Shown here piece by piece: positions 5,345-12,777 of a stretch of 17,749 nucleotides of DNA. The notes below the pieces were generated by a model that was not told where the DNA came from, searched no databases, and saw only the letters and a program-made list of their open reading frames with translations. Position 1 is the first letter of the stretch. Each line of letters starts with the position of its first letter. This DNA is from JBBAFB01 sp041655595 (lineage in GTDB: Bacteria; Bacillota; DULZ01). A program made the translations under genes and the position numbers. Location of the stretch: positions 1 through 17,749 of the forward strand of contig JBBAFB010000031.1 of assembly GCA_041655595.1 (NCBI GenBank), given 5' to 3'.

Positions 5345-6889
5345 ATGTCGAAATTTAAAGATCGTCTTAAGTACCTTTTTACCACAACAAAAGGTTTAAT
5401 ACTTATGGCGATAGCATTCATTGGTATTATTGCGGCCGTCTGGGGCACCCTATCCGGTCCTTTGGCCGAGATTGGTGTCAAAGATATTACCATTGATTTG
5501 CTCAATATGGATATGATCGAAAAAGAGCGGGAAGGCCGCCTGGTTATGATGTATCATAGTATTGCTATGATCGTTTGTGCTATTTGTGCGTATTTAATTA
5601 CTTCCCATGTACCGATGAAGAAGGGCTACAAAACATTAATTAATAATCTGGCCACTTTTTCTTACATGATTATCATGGTTTTCGGTTTTGGCTTTGCTTA
5701 TTGGGGTCATAACTGGACATTTCACGCAGTTTATGTTGCCGGTATGAGCTTGATGTATTTTGTCGGTATTTTATTGGCAATAGCCCTTTGGCCCTGGAAT
5801 AAGGACTACTATCTGGAGCCCGGCTCCGAGTATTCTCATTTAAAATCGGGCTTTGATATGGAAAGGGCAGCTTTCTTTACGGTTGTAGTTGCAACCTTGG
5901 GTTCCGCGGCAGTCGGGGCCTGGGCCGGCGCTTATTTCAGCAATGGATTTGAAGCCTTCTTAGCGGAGGATACCATCCGTTATCCCTTTAAAACCTACCA
6001 AATGAAGGCCATTGTGGGTCACTTGCACATTATGCTGGCCCTGATTGGTATTGTGGTAACCTTGGTCTTTGGCAGATGGTATGATATGAAGGGTATTTGG
6101 CACAAGCTTTCCATGCCCAGTATGATCGTCGGAAGTATTGTGTTGACTACAGGTTCCTTATCTGTTATTTGGACTGAAGCAGCTCACGTTATTGTATATG
6201 CCGGAGCAGTCTTTTCTATGTTAGGCGGCTTGTTCCTGGTTATCTACGGTTTACCTAAAATAACCAGGGAGCGTCTTGATGAACAGGGAATCAAAAAACC
6301 TACCTTTTGGCAGGGGCTTATGGCTTTGTTCCATGATCCGCTAAAGTTCGGTATCCTTTGGCAAATGATATTTATGAACTTCAACGTTAGCGGTATCGGT
6401 ATTTTTATGGCTGTCAGATTGGAAGAAATCTTCCGAATTTGGCCCCATCGGGATGAACGCATTGAATTGTCAGGTCACTGGCACATTCTCTCCGCCATTA
6501 TCGCTGTTTTAGTGCTTTCCTATGTAGCGGACAGAATGGGCGTAAAAGGAAAAGTCCGTCAGTGGACCGGTTGGCTGTTAATTATCGGGTCCAACGTTGC
6601 TTTTGCTGCGGCAACTCAATATGAAATGAAGAGACTATATGTTTCAGAGTTCATGCAGCAATCGGTAACCAACACCTTAATGTTGTTAATGGATTTTGGT
6701 TTGATAACAATTATGATCTTGTTAGCTGCCTTCCTAGTCTGGCGCTTAATTGACCTGTTTAAAGCAGACGGTAAGTGGTCTGTGGAATTAAAAGAAGACA
6801 GCTTTGCTGCTTCAATTATTACCGATTTTAAAGACAAATCAATGATAACTGATGTTGAAATCGCAATTGATCAGGGGGTGTCGCAGTGA
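5345..6889 (+). CDS. Polytopic membrane protein B, divergent heme-copper-oxidase-like (unproven)
   Basis: ATG 5345 follows AGAGGTG at the same spacing as copy A; the TTG just before it is rejected. The protein has 514 residues and aligns with copy A without gaps over 500 residues (about 72% identical by hand count). All 12 histidines of copy A are kept, including helix 2 H71, the helix 6 pair (GHLHIM), and the helix 10 pair (GHWHIL); one extra histidine occurs in a loop. Three blocks are invariant: TIRYPFKTYQMKAI before helix 6, HDPLKFGILWQMIFMNFNVSG around helix 9, and the helix 10 block. Differences concentrate in helices 3-4 and 11-12. As in copy A, the stop overlaps the start of the lipoprotein gene. 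The strict histidine conservation supports a metal or haem cofactor; the exact activity is unknown. Confidence 0.8.
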   Translation: MSKFKDRLKYLFTTTKGLILMAIAFIGIIAAVWGTLSGPLAEIGVKDITIDLLNMDMIEKEREGRLVMMYHSIAMIVCAICAYLITSHVPMKKGYKTLINNLATFSYMIIMVFGFGFAYWGHNWTFHAVYVAGMSLMYFVGILLAIALWPWNKDYYLEPGSEYSHLKSGFDMERAAFFTVVVATLGSAAVGAWAGAYFSNGFEAFLAEDTIRYPFKTYQMKAIVGHLHIMLALIGIVVTLVFGRWYDMKGIWHKLSMPSMIVGSIVLTTGSLSVIWTEAAHVIVYAGAVFSMLGGLFLVIYGLPKITRERLDEQGIKKPTFWQGLMALFHDPLKFGILWQMIFMNFNVSGIGIFMAVRLEEIFRIWPHRDERIELSGHWHILSAIIAVLVLSYVADRMGVKGKVRQWTGWLLIIGSNVAFAAATQYEMKRLYVSEFMQQSVTNTLMLLMDFGLITIMILLAAFLVWRLIDLFKADGKWSVELKEDSFAASIITDFKDKSMITDVEIAIDQGVSQ

Positions 6890-7854
6890 AACTTACAAGG
6901 ATATTAATTGTTGGTTTACTAGCAGTAGGGCTTTTGGCTGGCTGCGGCCAGGTGCCTGAGGCGCCCGTGGGATTAAGTCAGTTTACCGATTCCGGAATCG
7001 ACCCGAATTCTTGGGCAAGGGTTCCTGCCGGTATCTTTTTGACCGGTCAGTATGATCTGCAGGTTGATCTTGATTATGAATACGAAATAATGGTTACAGA
7101 GGTAACTAATGCCCAATATGCTCAGTTTTTAAACGAGGCTTTGGCAGCCGGTGTTGTTAGAATAGCCCCGGGAGATACCATTGATGGTTATGATCACCTG
7201 AAAGGCGGCGCTATTAGATACGAAGGAAATGCGGTTTTCGGTCATTATGAGGGTGACGAATATAATAGTGGCAGACATGAAGAAAAAATTCCTGCCGGGG
7301 ATTATGTGCTGTTTCCTTTTGAGGACATTGCTTCCAGAATCAACTTTGATGGCAGCCGTTTTACTGTCAAAGAATATTATGAAAACCATCCCGTAACTAT
7401 GGTCAGTTGGTTTGGTGCCAAAGCATATGCCGATTTTTACGGCTACCGTTTGCCGACTGAATTGGAATGGGAAAAAGCGGCCCGGGGCATGGATGACAAT
7501 CGTCCCTATGCTTGGGGTGATTTGGAGGATAAAAGAGCGGCCAGCTTCTATAAGTATGGCAACCCCTTCCAAACGAAAAATGGTTGGACCGATACTGCCC
7601 CCGTAGGTTTTTATAACGGTAAGACCTATGGTAATTACCAAACTATAGATGCTAAGAGCCCCTATGGTGTTTATGATATGAACGGTAATGTGGCTGAGTG
7701 GGTCGGGGATATTTGGTTAGAGCTACATGATCGGGTTTTCAAAGGCGGTCATAAAAACACCTACGCTATTGATGGACGTGTCTGGAAGAGAAACAGCGCA
7801 CCGCCTCAATACGTAAGCCCTAATGTTGGCTTTAGATGTGTAAGGGATATTTAA
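6886..7854 (+). CDS. SUMF1/FGE-like lipoprotein B
   Basis: GTG start overlaps the upstream stop by 4 bases, with GGGGGTG as ribosome binding site. The 322 residues match copy A in length and are about 76% identical. Signal peptide and lipobox (LLAGC, C20), VPAGIFLTG, RLPTELEWEKAARG, YGVYDMNGNVAEW and NVGFRCVRD are all present. Cysteines are again limited to C20 and C318, so the copper/cysteine active site of formylglycine-generating enzymes is absent in both copies, which argues for a conserved non-FGE role. The variable stretches (about 55-65, 95-110 and 205-225) look like surface loops and may set specificity for the partner membrane protein. Confidence 0.85.
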   Translation: MKLTRILIVGLLAVGLLAGCGQVPEAPVGLSQFTDSGIDPNSWARVPAGIFLTGQYDLQVDLDYEYEIMVTEVTNAQYAQFLNEALAAGVVRIAPGDTIDGYDHLKGGAIRYEGNAVFGHYEGDEYNSGRHEEKIPAGDYVLFPFEDIASRINFDGSRFTVKEYYENHPVTMVSWFGAKAYADFYGYRLPTELEWEKAARGMDDNRPYAWGDLEDKRAASFYKYGNPFQTKNGWTDTAPVGFYNGKTYGNYQTIDAKSPYGVYDMNGNVAEWVGDIWLELHDRVFKGGHKNTYAIDGRVWKRNSAPPQYVSPNVGFRCVRDI

Positions 7855-7883
7855 ATTGATGTTTATCGGAGGAGGGATAGCTC

Positions 7884-8786
7884 TTGGCAAGGCAAACAGT
7901 CGTCCCCAATCAGCAAAATCCTAGACCGCCGATATCCATTAATACCAAAATTAAGGCATACTGGAGTCTAATCAAAGATAAACAGACTATGCTCTTGGTG
8001 TTAACAGGCTGGGCCGGTTTCAGTACGGCCTCCTGTCCCGTGAGGGGTATACAAGTAGAATTGCCGCTAATGGCCAGCTTATTTCTGGCCATTAGCGGTG
8101 CTACTGTTTTAAATATGGTCATTGATCGGGATATAGATGCTAAAATGGATCGTACCACAGCGAGACCTCTGCCGACCGGGGTGCTGAGTCCTAAAGAAGG
8201 GCTGGGTTTTGCGGTGTTGCTTTCGGTTCTGGGCCTGATTTGGTCCTTCCATATTAACCTCTTGTACGGGTGGGTTGTTTTGGGCGGTTTATTGACTAAT
8301 GTTGTAGTATATTCTCTAATGCTAAAGAGAAAAACCCCTTATTCCATCATTTTCGGCGGAATAGCGGGAGGAATGCCAATTTTAGCTGGAAGAACATTAG
8401 GTTTGGGTAGCATTGATTTGATCGGTATTTTGTTGGCAACTGCAATTTTGTTATGGATACCGATTCATATTATGACTTTTAGTATCAAATATGTGCGTGA
8501 TTACGGCCAGGCGGATGTGCCGACTTTTCCATCGGTATATGGTGTTAATATTACTAGGCTTTTAATAGCTACATCTGCTGTCTTAGCCAGCCTGTGTATG
8601 GTTTTGGCCGGATACTTAATAGGCATGCAGGGTTATTTGCAGATTACTCTGGTTTTAATCAGCCTAGCTCTAGTTTCCTTTGCAGTAATATATGTCAAAA
8701 ATCCTTCGCCCAAGTTTGATATGAGAATGTTTAAAATAGCTTCTCTTTACATGCTGGGTGCAATGTTGCTAATGGTTTTCATCTAG
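7884..8786 (+). CDS. UbiA-family prenyltransferase B, heme O synthase (CtaB)-like
   Basis: The TTG start is supported by GGAGGAGGG seven bases upstream; no ATG fits, and length equals copy A at 300 residues. It keeps the CtaB motif N-MVI-DRDIDAKMDRTTARPL and the second region WIPIHIMTFS ... DYGQADVPTFP. Identity to copy A is about 87%, well above that of the two upstream pairs; most changes are in the first 20 residues. The proposed role is haem farnesylation for the operon B membrane protein. Having two copies is unexpected if one haem O synthase served both, unless each operon works alone under its own condition. Confidence 0.85.
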   Translation: MARQTVVPNQQNPRPPISINTKIKAYWSLIKDKQTMLLVLTGWAGFSTASCPVRGIQVELPLMASLFLAISGATVLNMVIDRDIDAKMDRTTARPLPTGVLSPKEGLGFAVLLSVLGLIWSFHINLLYGWVVLGGLLTNVVVYSLMLKRKTPYSIIFGGIAGGMPILAGRTLGLGSIDLIGILLATAILLWIPIHIMTFSIKYVRDYGQADVPTFPSVYGVNITRLLIATSAVLASLCMVLAGYLIGMQGYLQITLVLISLALVSFAVIYVKNPSPKFDMRMFKIASLYMLGAMLLMVFI

Positions 8787-8817
8787 CAGGCCAATCAACA
8801 GGCAAATTTTTAAACAT

Positions 8818-8846
8818 AAAGGGGGCGCTTTGTTGCCTCCTTTTTT
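8818..8846 (+). terminator. Intrinsic terminator of operon B
   Basis: Stem AAAGGGGGC / GCCTCCTTT (9 bp, one G-U) with an 8-base loop, ending in a T-run (to 8846), 31 bases after the UbiA B stop. Confidence 0.88.
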
Positions 8847-8875
8847 GTTTGGTTTTATTTTATGTTATGATCATT

Positions 8876-8881
8876 TATAAT
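8876..8881 (+). promoter_or_regulatory. Candidate -10 of queG
   Basis: A perfect TATAAT lies 40 bases before the queG start. The -35 region is poor (TTTATT at 8854-8859, 16-base spacing). ATCATT/AATGAT arms flank the hexamer (8871-8887 area). Confidence 0.4.
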
Positions 8882-8920
8882 TAATGATAAAGTCGCAGTT
8901 TACCTTGAAGGGGTGGCAAA

Positions 8921-10027
8921 ATGCTGACAGCTAACTTGGTAAAGGAAAAAGCACTCAATCACGGTTTCGATTTAGCCGGCATAACAAATGCCGAGCCTTT
9001 GCAGGAGCTGGCCGCTATTTTAAAGGACAAAGAGCAAAAGGGGAAAAGAACGGTTTTTGTGACAGCTGGTATCAAACAGCGGACCGAACCGAAGATGTAC
9101 TTTGTTGCTGCCAAATCCATCCTCATGTTAGGTCTTAATTATTATTTTCCTTCCGGCACAGGAGAATCGGCTGGCGGTAAATTTGCAAGATATGCTTGGG
9201 GAGAGGATTATCACCTGATTTTTAGAGATAAACTAGCAAGGTTGACGGCGGAGCTAAAACAAATTGAGCCCTTGGTGGAATGTAAACCGTTTGCAGATAC
9301 AGGGCCTCTAGTAGAAAGGGAGTTAGCTAAAAAGGCGGGCTTGGGCTTTATAGGGAAAAACAGCACCCTAATCAACCCTGAGCTGGGGTCCTGGATACTG
9401 CTTGGCGGCCTGGCCTTGAATTGGGAATTAAAGGCGGACTTGCCCCTTGAGGATAACTGTGGTAGTTGTGAGCTCTGTCTAAGGGCTTGCCCGTCGGGGG
9501 CCATAGAAAGGCCTTATCAAGTGGAGTCCGGCCGTTGCCTGTCTTATTTGACTCAAAAAAGAACTTGCTTAGATATAAATGAATGTCGGTTGCTTCAGAA
9601 TAGGATTTTTGGCTGTGATACCTGCCAAGAGGTCTGCCCGATTAATCGAAAGGCGGCTAAAATAACGGCAGAAAGACGGTTTTGGACTAAAGATCATCCA
9701 TCCTTGACCCCGGAAGCAATTTTGCAGTTAACCAAAAAGGAATTTGAAGGTAAATTTGCAGAAACCGCTATCTCCTGGGTGGGGATCAACCCCGTCAAGC
9801 GCAACGCTTTGATTGTTTTGGCAAACAAAAAAAAAGCAAAGGCCCTGCCTTACTTGATCAGTTCTCTCAGCGAGGCTTCTCCTTTACTGAGGGGGCAAGC
9901 TGCTTTGTTGTTGGGTGCTTACCAAGATAAAGCAGCCTCCGCCGCTTTGGGGGCTGCTTTGCAAAGGGAAAAGGACTCCTTAGTATATTCCCAGATTCAA
10001 TTGTCTTTACAGCAAATGAACGAGTAG
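8921..10027 (+). CDS. queG: Epoxyqueuosine reductase QueG
   Basis: Start ATG follows AAGGGGTGG. The 368 residues have the full QueG layout: an N-terminal cobalamin-binding region with KFARYAWGEDYH (87-98), the DTGPLVERELAKKAGLGFIGKN block (126-147, D126 the likely proton donor), two [4Fe-4S] clusters (C180, C183, C186, C190 and C206, C232, C235, C239, in NCGSCELCLRACPSGAI and GCDTCQEVCPINR), and C-terminal HEAT-like repeats that bind tRNA (about 285-366). It performs the last step of queuosine synthesis, reducing epoxyqueuosine at tRNA position 34. Length is normal for the family. It sits between terminators as its own unit and appears unrelated to the neighbouring operons. Confidence 0.96.
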   Translation: MLTANLVKEKALNHGFDLAGITNAEPLQELAAILKDKEQKGKRTVFVTAGIKQRTEPKMYFVAAKSILMLGLNYYFPSGTGESAGGKFARYAWGEDYHLIFRDKLARLTAELKQIEPLVECKPFADTGPLVERELAKKAGLGFIGKNSTLINPELGSWILLGGLALNWELKADLPLEDNCGSCELCLRACPSGAIERPYQVESGRCLSYLTQKRTCLDINECRLLQNRIFGCDTCQEVCPINRKAAKITAERRFWTKDHPSLTPEAILQLTKKEFEGKFAETAISWVGINPVKRNALIVLANKKKAKALPYLISSLSEASPLLRGQAALLLGAYQDKAASAALGAALQREKDSLVYSQIQLSLQQMNE

Positions 10028-10060
10028 ATTGCAAGTAATCAGAATCCTTAAAACAGGTTC

Positions 10061-10798
10061 CTACTTGAAAGCATTAAAAAGTTTCGGATTATCTACAAAT
10101 GTCTGGTACAAATTCTTTTCCTTCAGCTCATCAAAGGGTAGACTGACACTTGGTGCCCCCAAAAGTTCTAAGCCCACCGTTTGAGCATAGCGAGGGTTTT
10201 TAATAAAATCCGGTTTTTGGTTTTCATTCACTATATAGTAATATGCAGCACCCTGCTTTTGAATAAAAGGCTCGTAAATAAAATCAGCCTTCACGTTAAC
10301 CAAACCGGAAGTAACTAACTTATCTTGTCCAATGTTAATTAATACCAGGCCATAGCTGGGGGGTATAAAGACCTTGTCCCCTTTCTTGGCAGAAATGACC
10401 CGGGCTTCCTCCGCTTCCCCGGATCTATTATTTTTTTGTAGTAAAAATAAACCTTCTCCCCACAAAACTTCGTAAATTGCCACATAGGTTTCGTGGCTGT
10501 CAGGTTTCAAGGAAAGAAAATGGCCGGGAGTCTTATAGAATTCGTTAGCAGTTAAACCTGGGAAAACCATAGTTAAATCGTGGCGTAGATGCATTTCCTG
10601 AAACAGCAGTGAGTCCTGCTTTTTATAAACACCCATGTATGTACAATATAAAGGGTGTTTGTCAAGTTGTTCGGGCTTTTGGTACATTACATCTAAACTG
10701 TCTTCCAAATAGTAAACATCCGGATCCGGATAAAAAATATCTTCCCCAAAGGCCAGCGATCCATCCTGTAAGATTTCGATCTCCGAACCGATAAACAT
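10061..10798 (-). CDS. Cupin of the archaeal-type glucose-6-phosphate isomerase family, metal site degenerate
   Basis: ATG (complement of 10796-10798) follows GGGGAGG. The 245 residues resemble the GPI cupin family (Pyrococcus-type): LTMVFPGLTANEFYKTPGHF, ETYVAIYEVLWGEGLFLLQ, GDKVFIPPSYGLVLINIG, DFIKNPRY. In the archaeal enzyme the metal is held by an HxH pair, a glutamate and a third histidine. Here the first histidine (H93) and glutamate (E103) remain, but the second is L95 (GHFL instead of GHFH) and the third falls at about L151 (SYGLVLINIG instead of YWAHRTVNIG). Glycolytic isomerase activity is therefore doubtful; it may be a sugar-phosphate-binding or repurposed cupin. The extra N-terminal 70 residues (acidic, Tyr-rich) and C-terminal 40 residues go beyond the core domain. 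It stands alone, convergent with queG and divergent from paaK. Confidence 0.75.
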   Translation of the reverse strand: MFIGSEIEILQDGSLAFGEDIFYPDPDVYYLEDSLDVMYQKPEQLDKHPLYCTYMGVYKKQDSLLFQEMHLRHDLTMVFPGLTANEFYKTPGHFLSLKPDSHETYVAIYEVLWGEGLFLLQKNNRSGEAEEARVISAKKGDKVFIPPSYGLVLINIGQDKLVTSGLVNVKADFIYEPFIQKQGAAYYYIVNENQKPDFIKNPRYAQTVGLELLGAPSVSLPFDELKEKNLYQTFVDNPKLFNAFK

Positions 10799-10830
10799 TG
10801 GATAACCTCCCCAATTTCTATTTCTACCTA

Positions 10831-10859
10831 ATTATAACTGATGACAGAGAAAATTTAAA
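10831..10859 (-). promoter_or_regulatory. Promoter of the cupin gene
   Basis: On the minus strand, TTTAAA (complement of 10854-10859) and TATAAT (complement of 10831-10836) are separated by exactly 17 bases, about 30 bases upstream of the start codon. Confidence 0.6.
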
Positions 10860-10899
10860 GGGCATTTAACCGTCTCTGCCATTAAAAGGTAGTGGTGAT

Positions 10900-10916
10900 T
10901 TGATTTGTTTAATCAA
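10900..10916. promoter_or_regulatory. Inverted repeat between the cupin gene and paaK
   Basis: TTGATT and AATCAA flank TGTTT, in the divergent intergenic region. The half-site resembles Fnr (TTGAT / ATCAA), but the spacing (7 instead of 4 between those pentamers) is wrong for Fnr. Possible operator for either gene. Confidence 0.25.
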
Positions 10917-11003
10917 GCACTTATTTTTTCGGGGTTAAAGGATATTAGCTTCGGTTGTTGAAATATATATGTTAAAGTTTTTCTAAGGGGGGTCGAATAA
11001 ACA

Positions 11004-12302
11004 TTGTATTGGAATGAAAAATATGAACGTTTACCGCAATCGGAAATTAAAGCACTACAATTGGAGAGACTAAAGCAAACAGTCGAGCTTTGTTACTATT
11101 GTGTGCCCCATTACCGACAGGCAATGCAGGAGCTTAATCTGGAGCCGGATCAAATTAAAAGTCTGGATGATCTGCAAAGATTGCCTTTCACCACTAAATC
11201 AGACTTGAGGGATAATTACCCCTACGGGATGTTTGCAGTACCGCTAAGTGAGGTAGTCAGAATACATTCTTCTTCCGGTACCACCGGCAAACCTACGGTG
11301 GTTGGCTACACCAGAAATGATTTAAATACCTGGTCGGAATTGATGGCCCGTTCCTTAGCTTGCGGGGGTGCCATCAAGGGTGATGTGATTCACAATGCTT
11401 ATGGCTATGGTCTTTTTACGGGGGGCCTGGGAGTTCATTACGGCGCAGAAAGATTGGGATTGTCCGTAATTCCCATTTCCGGAGGCAATACTAAAAGACA
11501 GATTATGATTATGAAGGATTATGGCAGCACAGTTTTAACCTGTACCCCGTCCTATGCCTTGTTTTTAGCAGAGGTTATGAGGGAAATGGGCTATAAAAAG
11601 GATGATTTTAAACTTAAAATCGGTGTTTTTGGGGCGGAGCCCTGGTCGGACAACATGAGAAAAGAAATAGAAGAAAAGTTGGGCATTGTTGCCCTCGATA
11701 TCTACGGTTTAAGTGAAATTATAGGCCCCGGTGTGGCTATTGAATGTCCTGAGAAGCAAGGTCTGCATATCTGGGAAGATCATTTTATAGCGGAAATCAT
11801 TGATCCGGATACCGGAGAGGTATTACCTCCCGGCGAACAGGGGGAACTGGTGATTACCTCACTTACTAAAGAAGCACTGCCCATGCTGAGGTACAGAACT
11901 AGAGATATTACCAGATTAATAACAGAACCTTGTGCCTGTGGTAGAACTCATAAAAGGCTTTACCGCTTTAGCGGCAGAACTGATGACATGTTAATTATCA
12001 GGGGAGTTAATGTCTTTCCTTCACAAATCGAGAGTGTGCTATTGGAGATTGGACAAACGGAACCTCATTACTTATTAATTATTGATCGGGAGGGCAATAT
12101 GGATACCCTAGAGGTACAGGTAGAGGTTTCCATGACAGACTTTTCCGATGAAGTGAGGCGATTGGAGTCTTTAGAGCGGACCATAAGAGCAGCCATTGAA
12201 AGCACCTTGGGAGTAACCGTTAAGGTTAAATTGGTGGAGCCTAAAACAATTGAAAGAAGCGAAGGGAAAGCAAAAAGAGTCATTGACAAGCGTCAAATTT
12301 AA
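11004..12302 (+). CDS. paaK: Phenylacetate-CoA ligase (AMP-forming)
   Basis: TTG start after AAGGGGGG; the family-typical N-terminus (YWNEKYERL ... LQLERLKQTVE) begins exactly here. The 432 residues match PaaK length. Motifs: the P-loop-like SSSGTTGKPTVVGYT (89-103), YGYGLFTGGLGVHYGAE, the adenylate-binding IYGLSEIIGPG, YRTRD, a CACGRTHKR cysteine pair, SGRTDDMLIIRGVNVFPSQIE, and the C-terminal KAKRVIDKR. It activates arylacetates such as phenylacetate to their CoA thioesters with ATP. The gene is followed at 14 bases by an ACT-domain gene and then hisC. In anaerobes this set accompanies fermentation of aromatic amino acids through arylpyruvates, so phenylacetate or indoleacetate is the likely substrate; the indolepyruvate oxidoreductase genes are not in this window. 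Confidence 0.93.
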   Translation: MYWNEKYERLPQSEIKALQLERLKQTVELCYYCVPHYRQAMQELNLEPDQIKSLDDLQRLPFTTKSDLRDNYPYGMFAVPLSEVVRIHSSSGTTGKPTVVGYTRNDLNTWSELMARSLACGGAIKGDVIHNAYGYGLFTGGLGVHYGAERLGLSVIPISGGNTKRQIMIMKDYGSTVLTCTPSYALFLAEVMREMGYKKDDFKLKIGVFGAEPWSDNMRKEIEEKLGIVALDIYGLSEIIGPGVAIECPEKQGLHIWEDHFIAEIIDPDTGEVLPPGEQGELVITSLTKEALPMLRYRTRDITRLITEPCACGRTHKRLYRFSGRTDDMLIIRGVNVFPSQIESVLLEIGQTEPHYLLIIDREGNMDTLEVQVEVSMTDFSDEVRRLESLERTIRAAIESTLGVTVKVKLVEPKTIERSEGKAKRVIDKRQI

Positions 12303-12316
12303 AAGGGGGGATTAAA

Positions 12317-12748
12317 ATGAAAGTTAAGCAAATCTCAATTTTTCTGGAAAACAAATCCGGAAGATTAAATGCGGTGACCAATCTCCTGGCGGAAAAAGGC
12401 ATCAATATTAGGGCTTTATCTATTGCAGACACCTCAGCCTTCGGTATTTTGCGTTTGATAGTAAATGATCCCGAAAGGGCTTACAAAGAACTGAAGGAAG
12501 CCGCTTTTACAGTAAGCCTGACGGATGTTTTAGGCGTGGAAATGCCGGATAAGCCGGGCGGATTGGCAATGGTTATGGATATTTTAACCGAGGCCGGGAT
12601 TAATATTGAATATCTTTACGCCTTTATCAGCAGTGACCAAGGTAAAGCCATGGTTATCTTCCGGGTCGAAAACTTAGATGAGGCCATAGAATGTTTATTG
12701 AAAGAAGGTATTAGAGTAGTAGACGGGGAGACCCTGTATAAAATGTAG
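12317..12748 (+). CDS. Tandem ACT-domain amino acid-binding protein
   Basis: ATG after AAAAGGGGGG. The 143 residues hold two ACT domains and nothing else: residues 1-70 (KQISIFLENKSGRLNAVTNLLAEKGINIRAL) and 71-143 (LGVEMPDKPGGLAMVMDILTEAGINIEYLY). The Gly in each first loop (SGRL, PGGL) is where ACT domains bind amino acids. It probably senses an amino acid, likely aromatic, and modulates paaK, hisC or transcription; stand-alone ACT proteins next to paaK are a recurring arrangement. The direct partner is unknown. Confidence 0.9.
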   Translation: MKVKQISIFLENKSGRLNAVTNLLAEKGINIRALSIADTSAFGILRLIVNDPERAYKELKEAAFTVSLTDVLGVEMPDKPGGLAMVMDILTEAGINIEYLYAFISSDQGKAMVIFRVENLDEAIECLLKEGIRVVDGETLYKM

Positions 12749-12777
12749 AATGATTTTGAATGGAGCTGACAGTTTAA

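Noticed and set aside
7129..7641. 170-codon open frame antisense to lipoprotein B
   Set aside because: It is the mirror of a clearly coding SUMF1-like gene, shows no family motif and no sensible composition; the equivalent antisense frame in copy A is broken differently.
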